DNA from: Flavobacteriales bacterium
GTDB taxonomy: Bacteria; Bacteroidota; Bacteroidia; Flavobacteriales_D; Cryomorphaceae
Assembly: GCA_022448105.1 (NCBI GenBank)
Contig: JAKVAV010000005.1
Coordinates: 1 to 49,308 of the forward strand
DNA length: 49,308 nucleotides
Direction: 5' to 3'
Part shown: piece by piece, positions 41,508 to 49,308 of the stretch
Layout: each line of letters begins with the position of its first letter
Position numbering within the stretch: position 1 is the first letter of the stretch
Position numbers and translations under genes: made by a program
The notes under the pieces: model-generated
Told to the model about the DNA's origin: nothing
Database searches by the model: none
Seen by the model: only the letters and a program-made list of their open reading frames with translations

Positions 41508-43622
41508 ATGGGTGATCGAAAAAATATCGTCAATAAGGCTTATGTGGTGTTTTTTGCCATCTGCTTCTTTTCCCTTTTCGTTTTTGGGAAGATTATCACC
41601 ATCCAATTTATGCAAGGTGATAAGTGGGAAGCGAAGGTGGAGAAGCTAACTACAGATCTTCGGGAGATTACTCCAGTGAGAGGAAATGTATATACCTGCG
41701 ATGGAAACATGCTGGCCACCTCGGTTCCAGTCTATGAAATCAGAATGGATATGCGCTGTGAAGGTTTCGATGAAGAGTCCTTTTCGGAGAACCTTAAAGC
41801 ACTCAGCGAGAATCTCAGCAGCTTATTCAAAGATAGAACACCTGAGCAATATCAATCAGATCTTCTGGGAGCCTACGAATCTGGAAATCGATATTACAAA
41901 GTCAAGGGTAAGGTCTATCACGATCAGGTGCTCGAGGCAAAACAATTTCCATTTTTCGACCGAGGCCGCTTTAAGAGTGGGGTAATCTTTGAAAAGAGTA
42001 CCGAAAGAAAACACCCTTTTGGAACTTTGGCGTTGAGAACTGTTGGGTATGAAAGAGAGAATGTAAGACCAGTCGGGCTGGAAGGCGCCTACGATGCTGA
42101 GCTCCGTGGTATACCTGGACAGCGTTACGAGAAGCGATTAGCTGGGGGTGTTTGGATGCCTATTGACAATACCAATGAAGTGGAACCTCAGGATGGTTGC
42201 GATCTCTATACTACCATCGATATCAATATTCAAGACGTTGCGGAGAGTGCATTGAGAAAGCAATTAAAGATGCACAAGGCCCGTCATGGCTGTGCGGTGC
42301 TCATGGAAGTCAAAACGGGAAGAATCAAGGCCATTGCGAATCTCACCATGAGCAAAGACAGCTCGTACAAAGAAGTGTACAATTATGCTGTCGGTGAGGC
42401 GACCGAGCCAGGCTCCACATTTAAGCTGCCCGCTCTGATGGCAGCCTTTGAAGATGGTCTTCTCGAACTTTCAGATTCGGTGAATACAAAGCGAGGTCGT
42501 CATAAGTTTTACGACCGTACGATGAAAGACAGCAACGATAAAGGGTACGGAACAGTCGATGTTCTCACCGCTTTTCAAAAGTCTTCGAATGTTGCCATCT
42601 CTCGACTGATTTTCGATCGATATAAAGATGATCCAAGAGAGTTTGTAGATCGTTTGTACAAAATGGGCTTGGGGAGACCTTTAGATGTTGAGATTTCCGG
42701 TGAAGGTGAGCCCAAGATCAAGGATCCTTCTGATCCGTCATGGTCTGGGACCACACTTCCCTGGATGAGTATTGGCTACGAAACGTTGATGACTCCTCTT
42801 CAGATCTTGACTTTCTACAATGCAGTTGCTAATGACGGTAAGATGGTAGCTCCGGCCTTTGTAAAAGAGCTCAAAAGAAATGGCCAGGTCATCAAAACCT
42901 TCGAGCCTAAGGTGATCAATTCGTCCATTGCTTCACAAGAAACTTTGGCTAAAGCTAGAGAGATGCTAAAGTCAGTAGTGAGTAAAGAGGGTACAGCTTC
43001 TAATCTCAGGTTTGGAGCCTACTCGATTGCAGGGAAAACTGGAACTGCCCAAATTGCCAATGCTCAATATGGATACAAGTACAATCAAGAAGTGAGCTAT
43101 CAGGCCTCCTTCGTTGGTTACTTTCCTGCTGGGAAGCCCGAATACACGTGTATTGTTGTGGTAAATGGGCCATCAAACGATGTCTACTATGGCAACCGTG
43201 TAGCTGGGCCTGTCTTCAAAGAAATTGCCGACAAGGTATTTGCGGGAAGGCTAGATCTCCACGACTTGAGTGAGGAAGAGAATACCAAGGTTGCAGTGAG
43301 AATACCTGTTTCAAAAAGTGGCCAAAAGGAAGATCTCGAAATGATTTTCAATGAGTTTGGAGTTCCGATCAATGATCACTCTGCCGAATATGGATGGGTT
43401 ACCACTCACACCGGAACTGATACCGTTACGATCGATAAGAGAACCATTCCTCGAGACCGTGTTCCGAATGTGGTAGGAATGGGACTTCGCGACGGGCTTT
43501 ACCTCCTCGAAAAGGCAGGTCTAGATGTCAAGATTAAAGGAAAAGGGATGATCACCCGTCAGAGCATTGCTCCAGGGACGAACCTAGGTAGGTACGAATC
43601 AATTGAAATTGAATTGTCTTGA
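41508..43622 (+). CDS. ftsI: Division transpeptidase PBP3 (FtsI) with PASTA domain
   Basis: This 704-residue class B penicillin-binding protein cross-links septal peptidoglycan. It has one membrane segment (~12-32), a dimerisation domain, and a transpeptidase domain with the S303-x-x-K306 active site in GSTFKL, S359-S-N361 (KSSNVAIS) and K510-T-G (AGKTGTAQI). A C-terminal PASTA repeat begins at about VPNVVGMGLRDGLYLLEKAG, as in Bacteroidota and Gram-positive division PBPs. It is five bases downstream of ftsL and one base upstream of murE. Confidence 0.95.
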   Translation: MGDRKNIVNKAYVVFFAICFFSLFVFGKIITIQFMQGDKWEAKVEKLTTDLREITPVRGNVYTCDGNMLATSVPVYEIRMDMRCEGFDEESFSENLKALSENLSSLFKDRTPEQYQSDLLGAYESGNRYYKVKGKVYHDQVLEAKQFPFFDRGRFKSGVIFEKSTERKHPFGTLALRTVGYERENVRPVGLEGAYDAELRGIPGQRYEKRLAGGVWMPIDNTNEVEPQDGCDLYTTIDINIQDVAESALRKQLKMHKARHGCAVLMEVKTGRIKAIANLTMSKDSSYKEVYNYAVGEATEPGSTFKLPALMAAFEDGLLELSDSVNTKRGRHKFYDRTMKDSNDKGYGTVDVLTAFQKSSNVAISRLIFDRYKDDPREFVDRLYKMGLGRPLDVEISGEGEPKIKDPSDPSWSGTTLPWMSIGYETLMTPLQILTFYNAVANDGKMVAPAFVKELKRNGQVIKTFEPKVINSSIASQETLAKAREMLKSVVSKEGTASNLRFGAYSIAGKTGTAQIANAQYGYKYNQEVSYQASFVGYFPAGKPEYTCIVVVNGPSNDVYYGNRVAGPVFKEIADKVFAGRLDLHDLSEEENTKVAVRIPVSKSGQKEDLEMIFNEFGVPINDHSAEYGWVTTHTGTDTVTIDKRTIPRDRVPNVVGMGLRDGLYLLEKAGLDVKIKGKGMITRQSIAPGTNLGRYESIEIELS

Positions 43623-43623
43623 T

Positions 43624-45090
43624 ATGAAGCTGCTCAAAGACATACTGTATCAATCGCGCATCAAGCAAGTAAAAGGCACGACCGATCTTGCAATCGAGGC
43701 GGTTGTCTTCGATTCCAGAGAGGTGGTTAGCTCTTCTCTCTTCGTCGCGGTAAGAGGCGAGCTGGCTGACGGACATCTTTACATTGAAAAAGCCATTGAT
43801 TCAGGAGCAGTCGCTGTTTTGTGCGAAGAATTACCAGAAGCGCTTAGGGAGGAGATCACTTATATCGAGGTGGATAATAGTCGGGAAGCACTTGGCCACT
43901 TAGCTGCCAATTTCTATGACAATCCTTCGAGCGAATTGAAGCTAGTTGGGATTACTGGAACGAACGGTAAGACCACTACAGCAACAATGCTCTATCGTCT
44001 TTTCAAGCTTCTAGGGAAAAAGGTAGGGCTTATCTCTACAGTCGAAAATAGAATACACAACGAAGTTTTCGATGCCACACACACCACCCCGAATCCAGTT
44101 CAGTTAAATGCATTGCTGCGAAAAATGGTGGCTGCCGAATGCGATTATTGTTTTATGGAGGTCAGTTCTCACGCATTGCATCAACATCGAGTAGCGGGAA
44201 TTGAATTTGCAGGAGGAGTCTTCACTAATATTTCTAGGGATCATCTCGATTACCACAAAACTTTTAGTGATTACATCGCCGCGAAGAAGATGCTTTTTGA
44301 TATGTTACCAGATTCAGCTTTTGCATTGGTAAACCTTGACGACCGTCAAGGACAGGTTATGCTGCAAAATTGTAGGGCTAAAGAAAAGACAACCTACGCC
44401 CTAAAAGCAATGGCTGATTTCAGAGCCAAGGTTATCGAAAATTTATTGTCCGGTTTGCATGTGAATCTCGAAGGGATGGATCTCTACTCGAAGCTTGTGG
44501 GTAGGTTCAATGCGTACAATCTCTTATGTGTTTATGCTTCTGCAACTTTATTGGGCGAAGACAAAATTGATGTGCTTACGGCATTGAGCAAAGTAACCCA
44601 TGTTGCAGGTCGTTTTGAATTAATTAAAAGTACAGATGGAGTAAGTGCGATAGTCGATTATGCCCATACTCCAGATGCTTTGGAAAATATACTGTCAACT
44701 ATTACCGATATCCGTACGCACAATGAGCAGGTATTCACGGTCGTTGGTTGCGGAGGAAACCGCGATAAAGGTAAACGACCCGAGATGGCTGCCATTGCAT
44801 GTAAGTACAGTGATCGGGTGATTTTGACCTCAGATAACCCTCGCGGTGAGGATCCTCAGGCAATTGTCGATGATATGAAGGCAGGAGTGGAGCCGGTCGA
44901 TTATAAAAAGACAAATACCATTCTTGATCGAGCAGAAGCCATTCGTATGGCTTGCAGTTTGGCTCAGGCAAATGATATAGTCCTCGTTGCTGGAAAAGGC
45001 CACGAGAAATACCAGGAAATCAAAGGTGAGAGATTTCCATTTGATGATCTCGCCGTAGTGACAGAATCCTTTAAAGAAATGAAGAGTTAA
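43624..45090 (+). CDS. murE: UDP-MurNAc-tripeptide synthetase (meso-DAP adding)
   Basis: This 488-residue Mur ligase adds the third residue to UDP-MurNAc-L-Ala-D-Glu. The ATP loop is TGTNGKTTT (111-119), followed by the family motifs HTTPNP and [12 protein letters not shown] at 404-407 is the meso-diaminopimelate selecting motif. ATG 43624 is preferred to a TTG at 43603 that would overlap ftsI. Its stop shares a base with the mraY ATG. Confidence 0.96.
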   Translation: MKLLKDILYQSRIKQVKGTTDLAIEAVVFDSREVVSSSLFVAVRGELADGHLYIEKAIDSGAVAVLCEELPEALREEITYIEVDNSREALGHLAANFYDNPSSELKLVGITGTNGKTTTATMLYRLFKLLGKKVGLISTVENRIHNEVFDATHTTPNPVQLNALLRKMVAAECDYCFMEVSSHALHQHRVAGIEFAGGVFTNISRDHLDYHKTFSDYIAAKKMLFDMLPDSAFALVNLDDRQGQVMLQNCRAKEKTTYALKAMADFRAKVIENLLSGLHVNLEGMDLYSKLVGRFNAYNLLCVYASATLLGEDKIDVLTALSKVTHVAGRFELIKSTDGVSAIVDYAHTPDALENILSTITDIRTHNEQVFTVVGCGGNRDKGKRPEMAAIACKYSDRVILTSDNPRGEDPQAIVDDMKAGVEPVDYKKTNTILDRAEAIRMACSLAQANDIVLVAGKGHEKYQEIKGERFPFDDLAVVTESFKEMKS

Positions 45091-46310
45091 TGCTGTACTA
45101 TCTTTTCGAATATTTGGATGAAGCATATGGACTCCCTGGAGCTGGGGTATTTCAATTTATCTCCTTCAGGGCGGCAATGGCCGTCATCACTTCTCTGCTG
45201 ATTTCTCTAGTCTTCGGTCAATCATTGATTGACATGCTGAGGAGAAAGCAAGTAGGTGAGACCGTTCGTGACCTTGGTTTAGCTGGGCAAGTTGAGAAAC
45301 AAGGGACACCAACTATGGGAGGTCTCATCATCATTGCTGCCATTTTGATCCCAACGATACTCTTCTGTCGACTCGATAATATTTACGTGATCGTCATGAT
45401 TGCCACAACAGTTATTCTTGGTGGTATAGGGTTTTTAGACGACTACATTAAGGTGTTTAAAAAGAATAAAAAGGGTCTTGCAGGGAAATTCAAGGTTGTT
45501 GGTCAAGTTGCTGTGGGTCTTCTCGTTGGTTCAATACTCTTCTTTAATCAGGATGTAGTGAGCAAGAGAAAAGTGCTACTCCAAAGCCAGCAAACTCAAG
45601 AGATTAGCTCCGAATGGTTTCAGGAAAAGTCAGTTAAGACAACCATTCCATTCATTAAGAATAATGAATTTAACTATGCATGGCTACTTAGCTTTCTCGG
45701 GCCCGAAAAGGCTAAGAAATGGGCATGGTTGATCTTTATTCCAATTGTTATTTTCGTTGTTACGGCAGTTTCAAATGGAGCCAACATTACAGATGGGCTT
45801 GATGGATTGGCCACGGGAACTTCTGCTATTGTCGGAGTAGTCTTGGCCATTTTTGCCTTTGTTTCAGGTAATCTGGTTTTCTCCGACTACTTAAACATTA
45901 TGTTCATTCCTGAGTCAGGGGAACTCACCGTCTTTATATCTGCCTTCGTAGGTGCATGTATCGGATTTCTCTGGTACAATTCCTTCCCGGCGCAAGTATT
46001 TATGGGAGACACCGGAAGTCTCGCTCTCGGTGGAATCATAGCCGTATTCGCAATTTCTATTCGAAAAGAATTGCTCATCCCGCTTTTCTGTGGGGTGTTC
46101 CTTATTGAAAATATTTCAGTGATGCTGCAAGTCAGCTATTTTAAATATACTAAAAAGAAGTACGGAGAAGGGAGGAGAATTTTCCTTATGTCTCCACTGC
46201 ATCATCACTACCAAAAACTTGGGTATCACGAGTCTAAAATCGTTTCACGATTTTGGATTGTCGGAATACTCTTGGCGGTCTTGTCTATCGTAACGCTCAA
46301 GCTTCGGTGA
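45090..46310 (+). CDS. mraY: Phospho-MurNAc-pentapeptide translocase
   Basis: This 406-residue polytopic membrane enzyme makes lipid I from UDP-MurNAc-pentapeptide and undecaprenyl phosphate. Catalytic-loop motifs are present: [41 protein letters not shown] with its aspartates, [12 protein letters not shown], and the HHHYQK segment near the C-terminus. An extra hydrophilic insertion (~155-185) before NGANITDG is a common Bacteroidota variant. It starts on the last base of the murE stop and overlaps murD by four bases. Confidence 0.96.
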   Translation: MLYYLFEYLDEAYGLPGAGVFQFISFRAAMAVITSLLISLVFGQSLIDMLRRKQVGETVRDLGLAGQVEKQGTPTMGGLIIIAAILIPTILFCRLDNIYVIVMIATTVILGGIGFLDDYIKVFKKNKKGLAGKFKVVGQVAVGLLVGSILFFNQDVVSKRKVLLQSQQTQEISSEWFQEKSVKTTIPFIKNNEFNYAWLLSFLGPEKAKKWAWLIFIPIVIFVVTAVSNGANITDGLDGLATGTSAIVGVVLAIFAFVSGNLVFSDYLNIMFIPESGELTVFISAFVGACIGFLWYNSFPAQVFMGDTGSLALGGIIAVFAISIRKELLIPLFCGVFLIENISVMLQVSYFKYTKKKYGEGRRIFLMSPLHHHYQKLGYHESKIVSRFWIVGILLAVLSIVTLKLR

Positions 46311-47644
46311 AAAAGCTATTGGTGCTAGGCGCCGGTGAGAGCGGTACGGGAGCGGCTTTGCTCGGTCATAAGCTAGGGTACGATGTATTCGTTTCTGATT
46401 CGGGACAGGTGGCAGAAAAGTACCAAAACGTTCTTAACAAGTCGGGAATTAAATGGGAAGAAGAAGGGCATACTGAAACCTTTTTGGCAAACCCTGATTT
46501 GGTCATCAAAAGCCCAGGAATACCTGGAACCATTGATTTGATCAAAAACCTAAAAGCTCAAGGTGTAGAAGTTATCTCCGAAATTGAATTCGGTGCGCGA
46601 CATTCGAGCTCCAAGATTATCGCGATTACAGGAACCAATGGAAAAACCACGACAACTATGCTCACCTACCATATACTTAAAAATGCCCGACTCGATGTGG
46701 GTATTGCAGGAAATGTAGGTAATAGTTTTTGTGGTGAGCTAATCGAAGGAGATCGGGAGTATTTCGTGCTTGAAGTGAGTAGTTTCCAGCTGGACGACGC
46801 TTACCAGTTCAAGCCATTTATTTCTGTGATTACCAATATCACTCCTGATCATTTGGATAGATATGGTAACGAAATGAATCGATACGTCGATGCCAAATTT
46901 AGAATCACCCAGGCTCAAGATGAGAACGATCATTTCATCTATTCTGCAGACAATCAAATTCTGGTCTCAGAAATAGAAAAAAGAGAGGTTAAGCCTAAGC
47001 TTCATCCTATCTCCATTACCCGACCCGTTGAAAACGGAGCAAAATTGATTGACAATAAACTGATTATAAATATCACCGATAAACCATTATTTGAAATGTC
47101 CATACACGACTTAGCGCTTCTGGGAAAGCACAATACTAAGAACTCCATGGCTGCGGGAGTTGCTGCGCGCATCTTAGAAATTAGAAAAGAGGTGGTCAGA
47201 GATAGTCTCGCTGACTTCCAAAATGTTGAGCACCGTCTCGAGTTTGTAGCTGCCATTCACGGCATTCAGTTCATCAACGATTCAAAGGCCACCAATGTGA
47301 ATTCCACTTGGTATGCCCTCGAAAGCATGCGGGATCCCGTAGTGTGGATTGTAGGAGGAGTCGATAAAGGAAACGACTACTCCATGCTCTTTGATCTGGT
47401 CGCTGATAAGGTGAAAGCCATAATTTGCCTAGGAACGGACAACAAGAAACTCCTAGAGACTTTTAGCCAAAGAGTTGAAAATATTGCTGAAGCAGGATCT
47501 GCAAGAGAAGCTGTAGGTCTCGGTTACCAGTACGCTGAAAAGGGAGATGTGGTGCTGCTCTCGCCGTGCTGTGCAAGTTTTGATCTGTTTGATAACTACG
47601 AAGATCGTGGTCAACAATTTAAGCATGCAGTAAAGATGTTATAG
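46307..47644 (+). CDS. murD: UDP-MurNAc-L-Ala:D-Glu ligase
   Basis: This 445-residue MurD adds D-glutamate. The N-terminal Rossmann domain starts [10 protein letters not shown]. The central ATP domain has [10 protein letters not shown] (108-117) and EVSSFQLD. The C-terminal domain has [18 protein letters not shown] (K327), the GGVDKG loop and LSPCCASFD with the following DRG. All catalytic landmarks are intact, so this is the functional enzyme. The GTG start overlaps the mraY stop. Its C-terminal domain is the relative of the two small proteins encoded just downstream. Confidence 0.96.
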   Translation: MKKLLVLGAGESGTGAALLGHKLGYDVFVSDSGQVAEKYQNVLNKSGIKWEEEGHTETFLANPDLVIKSPGIPGTIDLIKNLKAQGVEVISEIEFGARHSSSKIIAITGTNGKTTTTMLTYHILKNARLDVGIAGNVGNSFCGELIEGDREYFVLEVSSFQLDDAYQFKPFISVITNITPDHLDRYGNEMNRYVDAKFRITQAQDENDHFIYSADNQILVSEIEKREVKPKLHPISITRPVENGAKLIDNKLIINITDKPLFEMSIHDLALLGKHNTKNSMAAGVAARILEIRKEVVRDSLADFQNVEHRLEFVAAIHGIQFINDSKATNVNSTWYALESMRDPVVWIVGGVDKGNDYSMLFDLVADKVKAIICLGTDNKKLLETFSQRVENIAEAGSAREAVGLGYQYAEKGDVVLLSPCCASFDLFDNYEDRGQQFKHAVKML

Positions 47645-47687
47645 TCGACTTCTCCCCCCCTCATCTCCCCTCGAACCAAACCTTAAG
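47645..47687 (+). other. C-rich spacer between murD and the first MurD-like gene
   Basis: This 43-base gap breaks the otherwise overlapping run of genes from mraY to ftsW. Bases 47649-47672 are almost all pyrimidine, with a C7 run and a C4 run, and G is rare. It could be a Rho-utilisation type element or a low-structure spacer; no hairpin or -7 box is seen. Confidence 0.4.
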
Positions 47688-48206
47688 ATGAAACCAAAAA
47701 ATACTAGTAAAGACATAAGCGATAATCCACTTCTACAGTCGCGACTTCGGGCTCTTCAGGTGGATAAACCTTTCTCTCTAGAGCCTGCTGGCATTGTTAG
47801 AGGAGTGACTTTTGTCAATGATTCTGCAGCCACGTCAGCCATAGCTGTGATTGAGTCATTGAGTTACTTTGATGAGCCTGTAGTCTGGATTACCGAGGCA
47901 AAAGATCCTCGTTCTGAATTTGTGGATTATGTAGACCTATTGAGTGATAAGGTGAAGGCCGTGATCGTGTATGGTGACCTTAGCGCTGGTTGGCACGAAG
48001 CTCTGTGGGACTATCTGGGCTTCTTCGTCAAAGCAGAAAGTTGGGACGAATCAATACAACTCAGCTTGGAAATTGCAAAAGCTAACGACACGGTAGTGTT
48101 CTCCCCTGGATGCCCCGCCTCTGAGCCATTTTCTACTTTCAAGGAGAGAGGAGCATATTTCAACCAATTGCTCAAGATCAGAGCAAATAAGGATAGCTTT
48201 AAATGA
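47688..48206 (+). CDS. Stand-alone MurD C-terminal domain paralogue, first copy
   Basis: This 172-residue protein aligns along nearly its full length with the C-terminal (domain 3) part of the MurD encoded just upstream. GVTFVNDSAATS corresponds to Mur[19 protein letters not shown] to PVVWIV, LLSDKVKAVIVYG to [13 protein letters not shown], and VFSPGCPASEPFSTFKERG to the CCAS...DRG end. It has no N-terminal or central ATP-binding domain. The lysine of NDSKAT is A47, the GGVDKG loop is changed and the CAS serine is not conserved in an ungapped reading. It cannot be a ligase alone; the fold is likely kept. The next gene overlaps its stop by four bases. Confidence 0.8.
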   Translation: MKPKNTSKDISDNPLLQSRLRALQVDKPFSLEPAGIVRGVTFVNDSAATSAIAVIESLSYFDEPVVWITEAKDPRSEFVDYVDLLSDKVKAVIVYGDLSAGWHEALWDYLGFFVKAESWDESIQLSLEIAKANDTVVFSPGCPASEPFSTFKERGAYFNQLLKIRANKDSFK

Positions 48207-48730
48207 TGGACGGAAAATCATACACTATCCATCAGGGTAAGCAGAGTCAGACCACCTCTTCGCAATCTTCCCGAGCCAAACTGAGAAAGAGTCTTGATGG
48301 TATTTCTTATCGTATCGAAACAGTTGCTGAGGTAGGTGGAGTTGAATTTATAAATGACACAAAAGCGATTGATCTCCTGACAACGCGAGACAGTTTCAAA
48401 TGCCTGATCAAGCCAGCTATTTGGTTGACAACAACTACTTCTTTCGAAAGAGATTTTGCGCTAATTGAGAAGTTGATCAGCGAGAAGATCAAGGCAATTG
48501 TCGTTTACGGTAATGATTCCAGTGACATGCAGAATAAGCTCGAGAAGCTCGTCGATGCCTTCGTCTCAGTGCCCAGATTGGGTGAAGCGGTAAGAAAAAG
48601 CTTCGAGCTCTCTGAAACCGATGAGTGTGTAATTTACTCACCAAGCTGTGTTGTTGAAGACGGCTATCTCAATTTTGCCGATCGTAGCAGAGCGTTCGAA
48701 AAATTTATTTCAACTCTGGAAGGAAAGTGA
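48203..48730 (+). CDS. Stand-alone MurD C-terminal domain paralogue, second copy
   Basis: This 175-residue protein is a second MurD domain-3 relative. After a ~22-residue polar N-terminus it shows YRIETVAEVGGVEFINDTKA against Mur[21 protein letters not shown], then AIWLTT, LISEKIKAIVVYG, and CVIYSPSCVVEDGYLNFADR. Here the lysine is kept (K54) but the threonine of KAT is I56, the GG-x-DKG loop is replaced by TTTTSFER, and the terminal RG is RS. It lacks an ATP domain. The ATG overlaps the stop of the previous gene, and the ftsW GTG overlaps its own stop. Function is unknown. Confidence 0.78.
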   Translation: MMDGKSYTIHQGKQSQTTSSQSSRAKLRKSLDGISYRIETVAEVGGVEFINDTKAIDLLTTRDSFKCLIKPAIWLTTTTSFERDFALIEKLISEKIKAIVVYGNDSSDMQNKLEKLVDAFVSVPRLGEAVRKSFELSETDECVIYSPSCVVEDGYLNFADRSRAFEKFISTLEGK

Positions 48731-49308
48731 ATAAGATTTGGTCGAAATATCTCAAAGGTGACAAAGTGATTTGGATGGTATGCCTATTTCTAGGGATGGT
48801 ATCTCTGCTCGCTGTGTACTCAAGTATTTCGTCACTGGCCTATAAATACACTCAAGGTGATACGTTTCATTATCTTTTTAAACACGGGTCGATGCTCGCA
48901 TCGGGCTTCTTCATCATGTTTTTAGTGCATCGCCTCAATTATAAGTACTTTTCAAGGTTATCTCAAATAGCAGTTTGGGTAGCTGCGGCATTGCTGCTGC
49001 TTACATTGATTTTAGGAGTAAATATCAATGACGCTAGCAGATGGCTGAGAATACCGATTATCAATCAAAACTTCCAGACCTCAGATTTCGCCAAAATTGC
49101 ATTGGTGGCCTACGTGTCAAGAATGTTGGTCGTAAACAGAAACAACTTAAACAGTTTCAAGGAAGGACTTCTCCCAATACTTGTTCCGATCGGCTTGATC
49201 TGTGGTTTAATTTTACCCGCTAACTTCTCCACGGCGGCCCTCTTATTCTTTGTTTGTTTTACTCTGCTATTCATAGGAGGTATTCCCATCAAGCATTTGC
49301 TCGCCGTA
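48727..49308 (+). CDS. ftsW: Septal glycosyltransferase FtsW (partial, 3' end outside window)
   Basis: An open frame of 194 codons runs from GTG 48727 to the window end without a stop. It encodes the SEDS fold of FtsW: a first membrane segment (IWMVCLFLGMVSLLAVYSS), then further segments (SMLASGFFIMFLVHRLNY, IAVWVAAALLLLTLILGV) and the conserved block GVNINDASRWLRIP, with FQTSDFAKIALVAYVSR and LILPANFSTAALL. FtsW polymerises septal glycan with FtsI. The start codon overlaps the stop of the second MurD-like gene, so their translation should be coupled. Confidence 0.93.
   Translation, partial: MNKIWSKYLKGDKVIWMVCLFLGMVSLLAVYSSISSLAYKYTQGDTFHYLFKHGSMLASGFFIMFLVHRLNYKYFSRLSQIAVWVAAALLLLTLILGVNINDASRWLRIPIINQNFQTSDFAKIALVAYVSRMLVVNRNNLNSFKEGLLPILVPIGLICGLILPANFSTAALLFFVCFTLLFIGGIPIKHLLAV

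Noticed and set aside
47688..48730. The two MurD-like genes as a frameshifted pseudogene of a full Mur ligase
   Set aside because: Each copy begins at the domain-3 boundary, has its own start, and together they repeat the same domain twice; no remnant of an ATP-binding domain is visible between them or upstream.

Overview
The window looks like a chromosome segment of a Bacteroidota bacterium, most likely order Flavobacteriales. The evidence is the gliding/type IX secretion set (gldB, gldC, a protein with a type B C-terminal sorting domain), a TonB-dependent receptor with a carboxypeptidase-regulatory N-terminus, DUF4296 and CHU_C-type proteins, and repeated matches to the Bacteroidota sigma-factor -7 element TAnnTTTG. 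The DNPR motif in MurE indicates meso-diaminopimelate peptidoglycan. I see no tRNA, rRNA, CRISPR array, insertion sequence or phage gene; the content is mostly core chromosome.

Layout. 1-8 kb: the start of an exported LTD-like protein (minus strand, cut by the window edge), a 1806-residue secreted repeat protein, a DPM1-like glycosyltransferase, a DUF4296 lipoprotein and an SDR-family epimerase. 8-16.5 kb: a storage-glucan operon (GlgE maltosyltransferase, maltokinase, GlgB, DUF3536/GH57 protein) facing a small glycogen-binding-domain gene whose promoter carries a perfect palindrome. 16.7-25.3 kb: tyrS, an orphan LuxE-like acyl-protein synthetase, lipoproteins, a Na/Pi cotransporter with an unusual exported N-terminal domain, an atypical response regulator, an M14 peptidase and small exported proteins. 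25.3-31.5 kb: a TonB receptor and beta-helix lipoprotein transcribed away from a PhoB/PhoR-like two-component pair. 31.5-39.5 kb: housekeeping genes (MurG-like glycosyltransferase, trmB, an alkyltransferase-like protein, Mrp, NifU domain, nadE, sulfotransferase, beta-barrel protein, gldB, gldC, engB). 39.5-49.3 kb: the dcw cluster mraZ-rsmH-ftsL-ftsI-murE-mraY-murD-[two extra genes]-ftsW, with ftsW cut by the window end.

The most unusual feature is in the dcw cluster. Between murD and ftsW lie two small genes that each encode only a MurD-type C-terminal (Mur ligase domain 3) fold, with no ATP-binding domain and with most recognisable substrate loops altered. They are translationally coupled to each other and to ftsW. 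Other points of interest are a four-repeat MraZ operator, several start codons placed 4-6 nt after a -7 box (possible leaderless mRNAs), five convergent gene pairs that each share exactly one CTAA/CTAG stop overlap, a receiver domain lacking its acidic pocket, and phosphate-related genes clustered in 19-31 kb.
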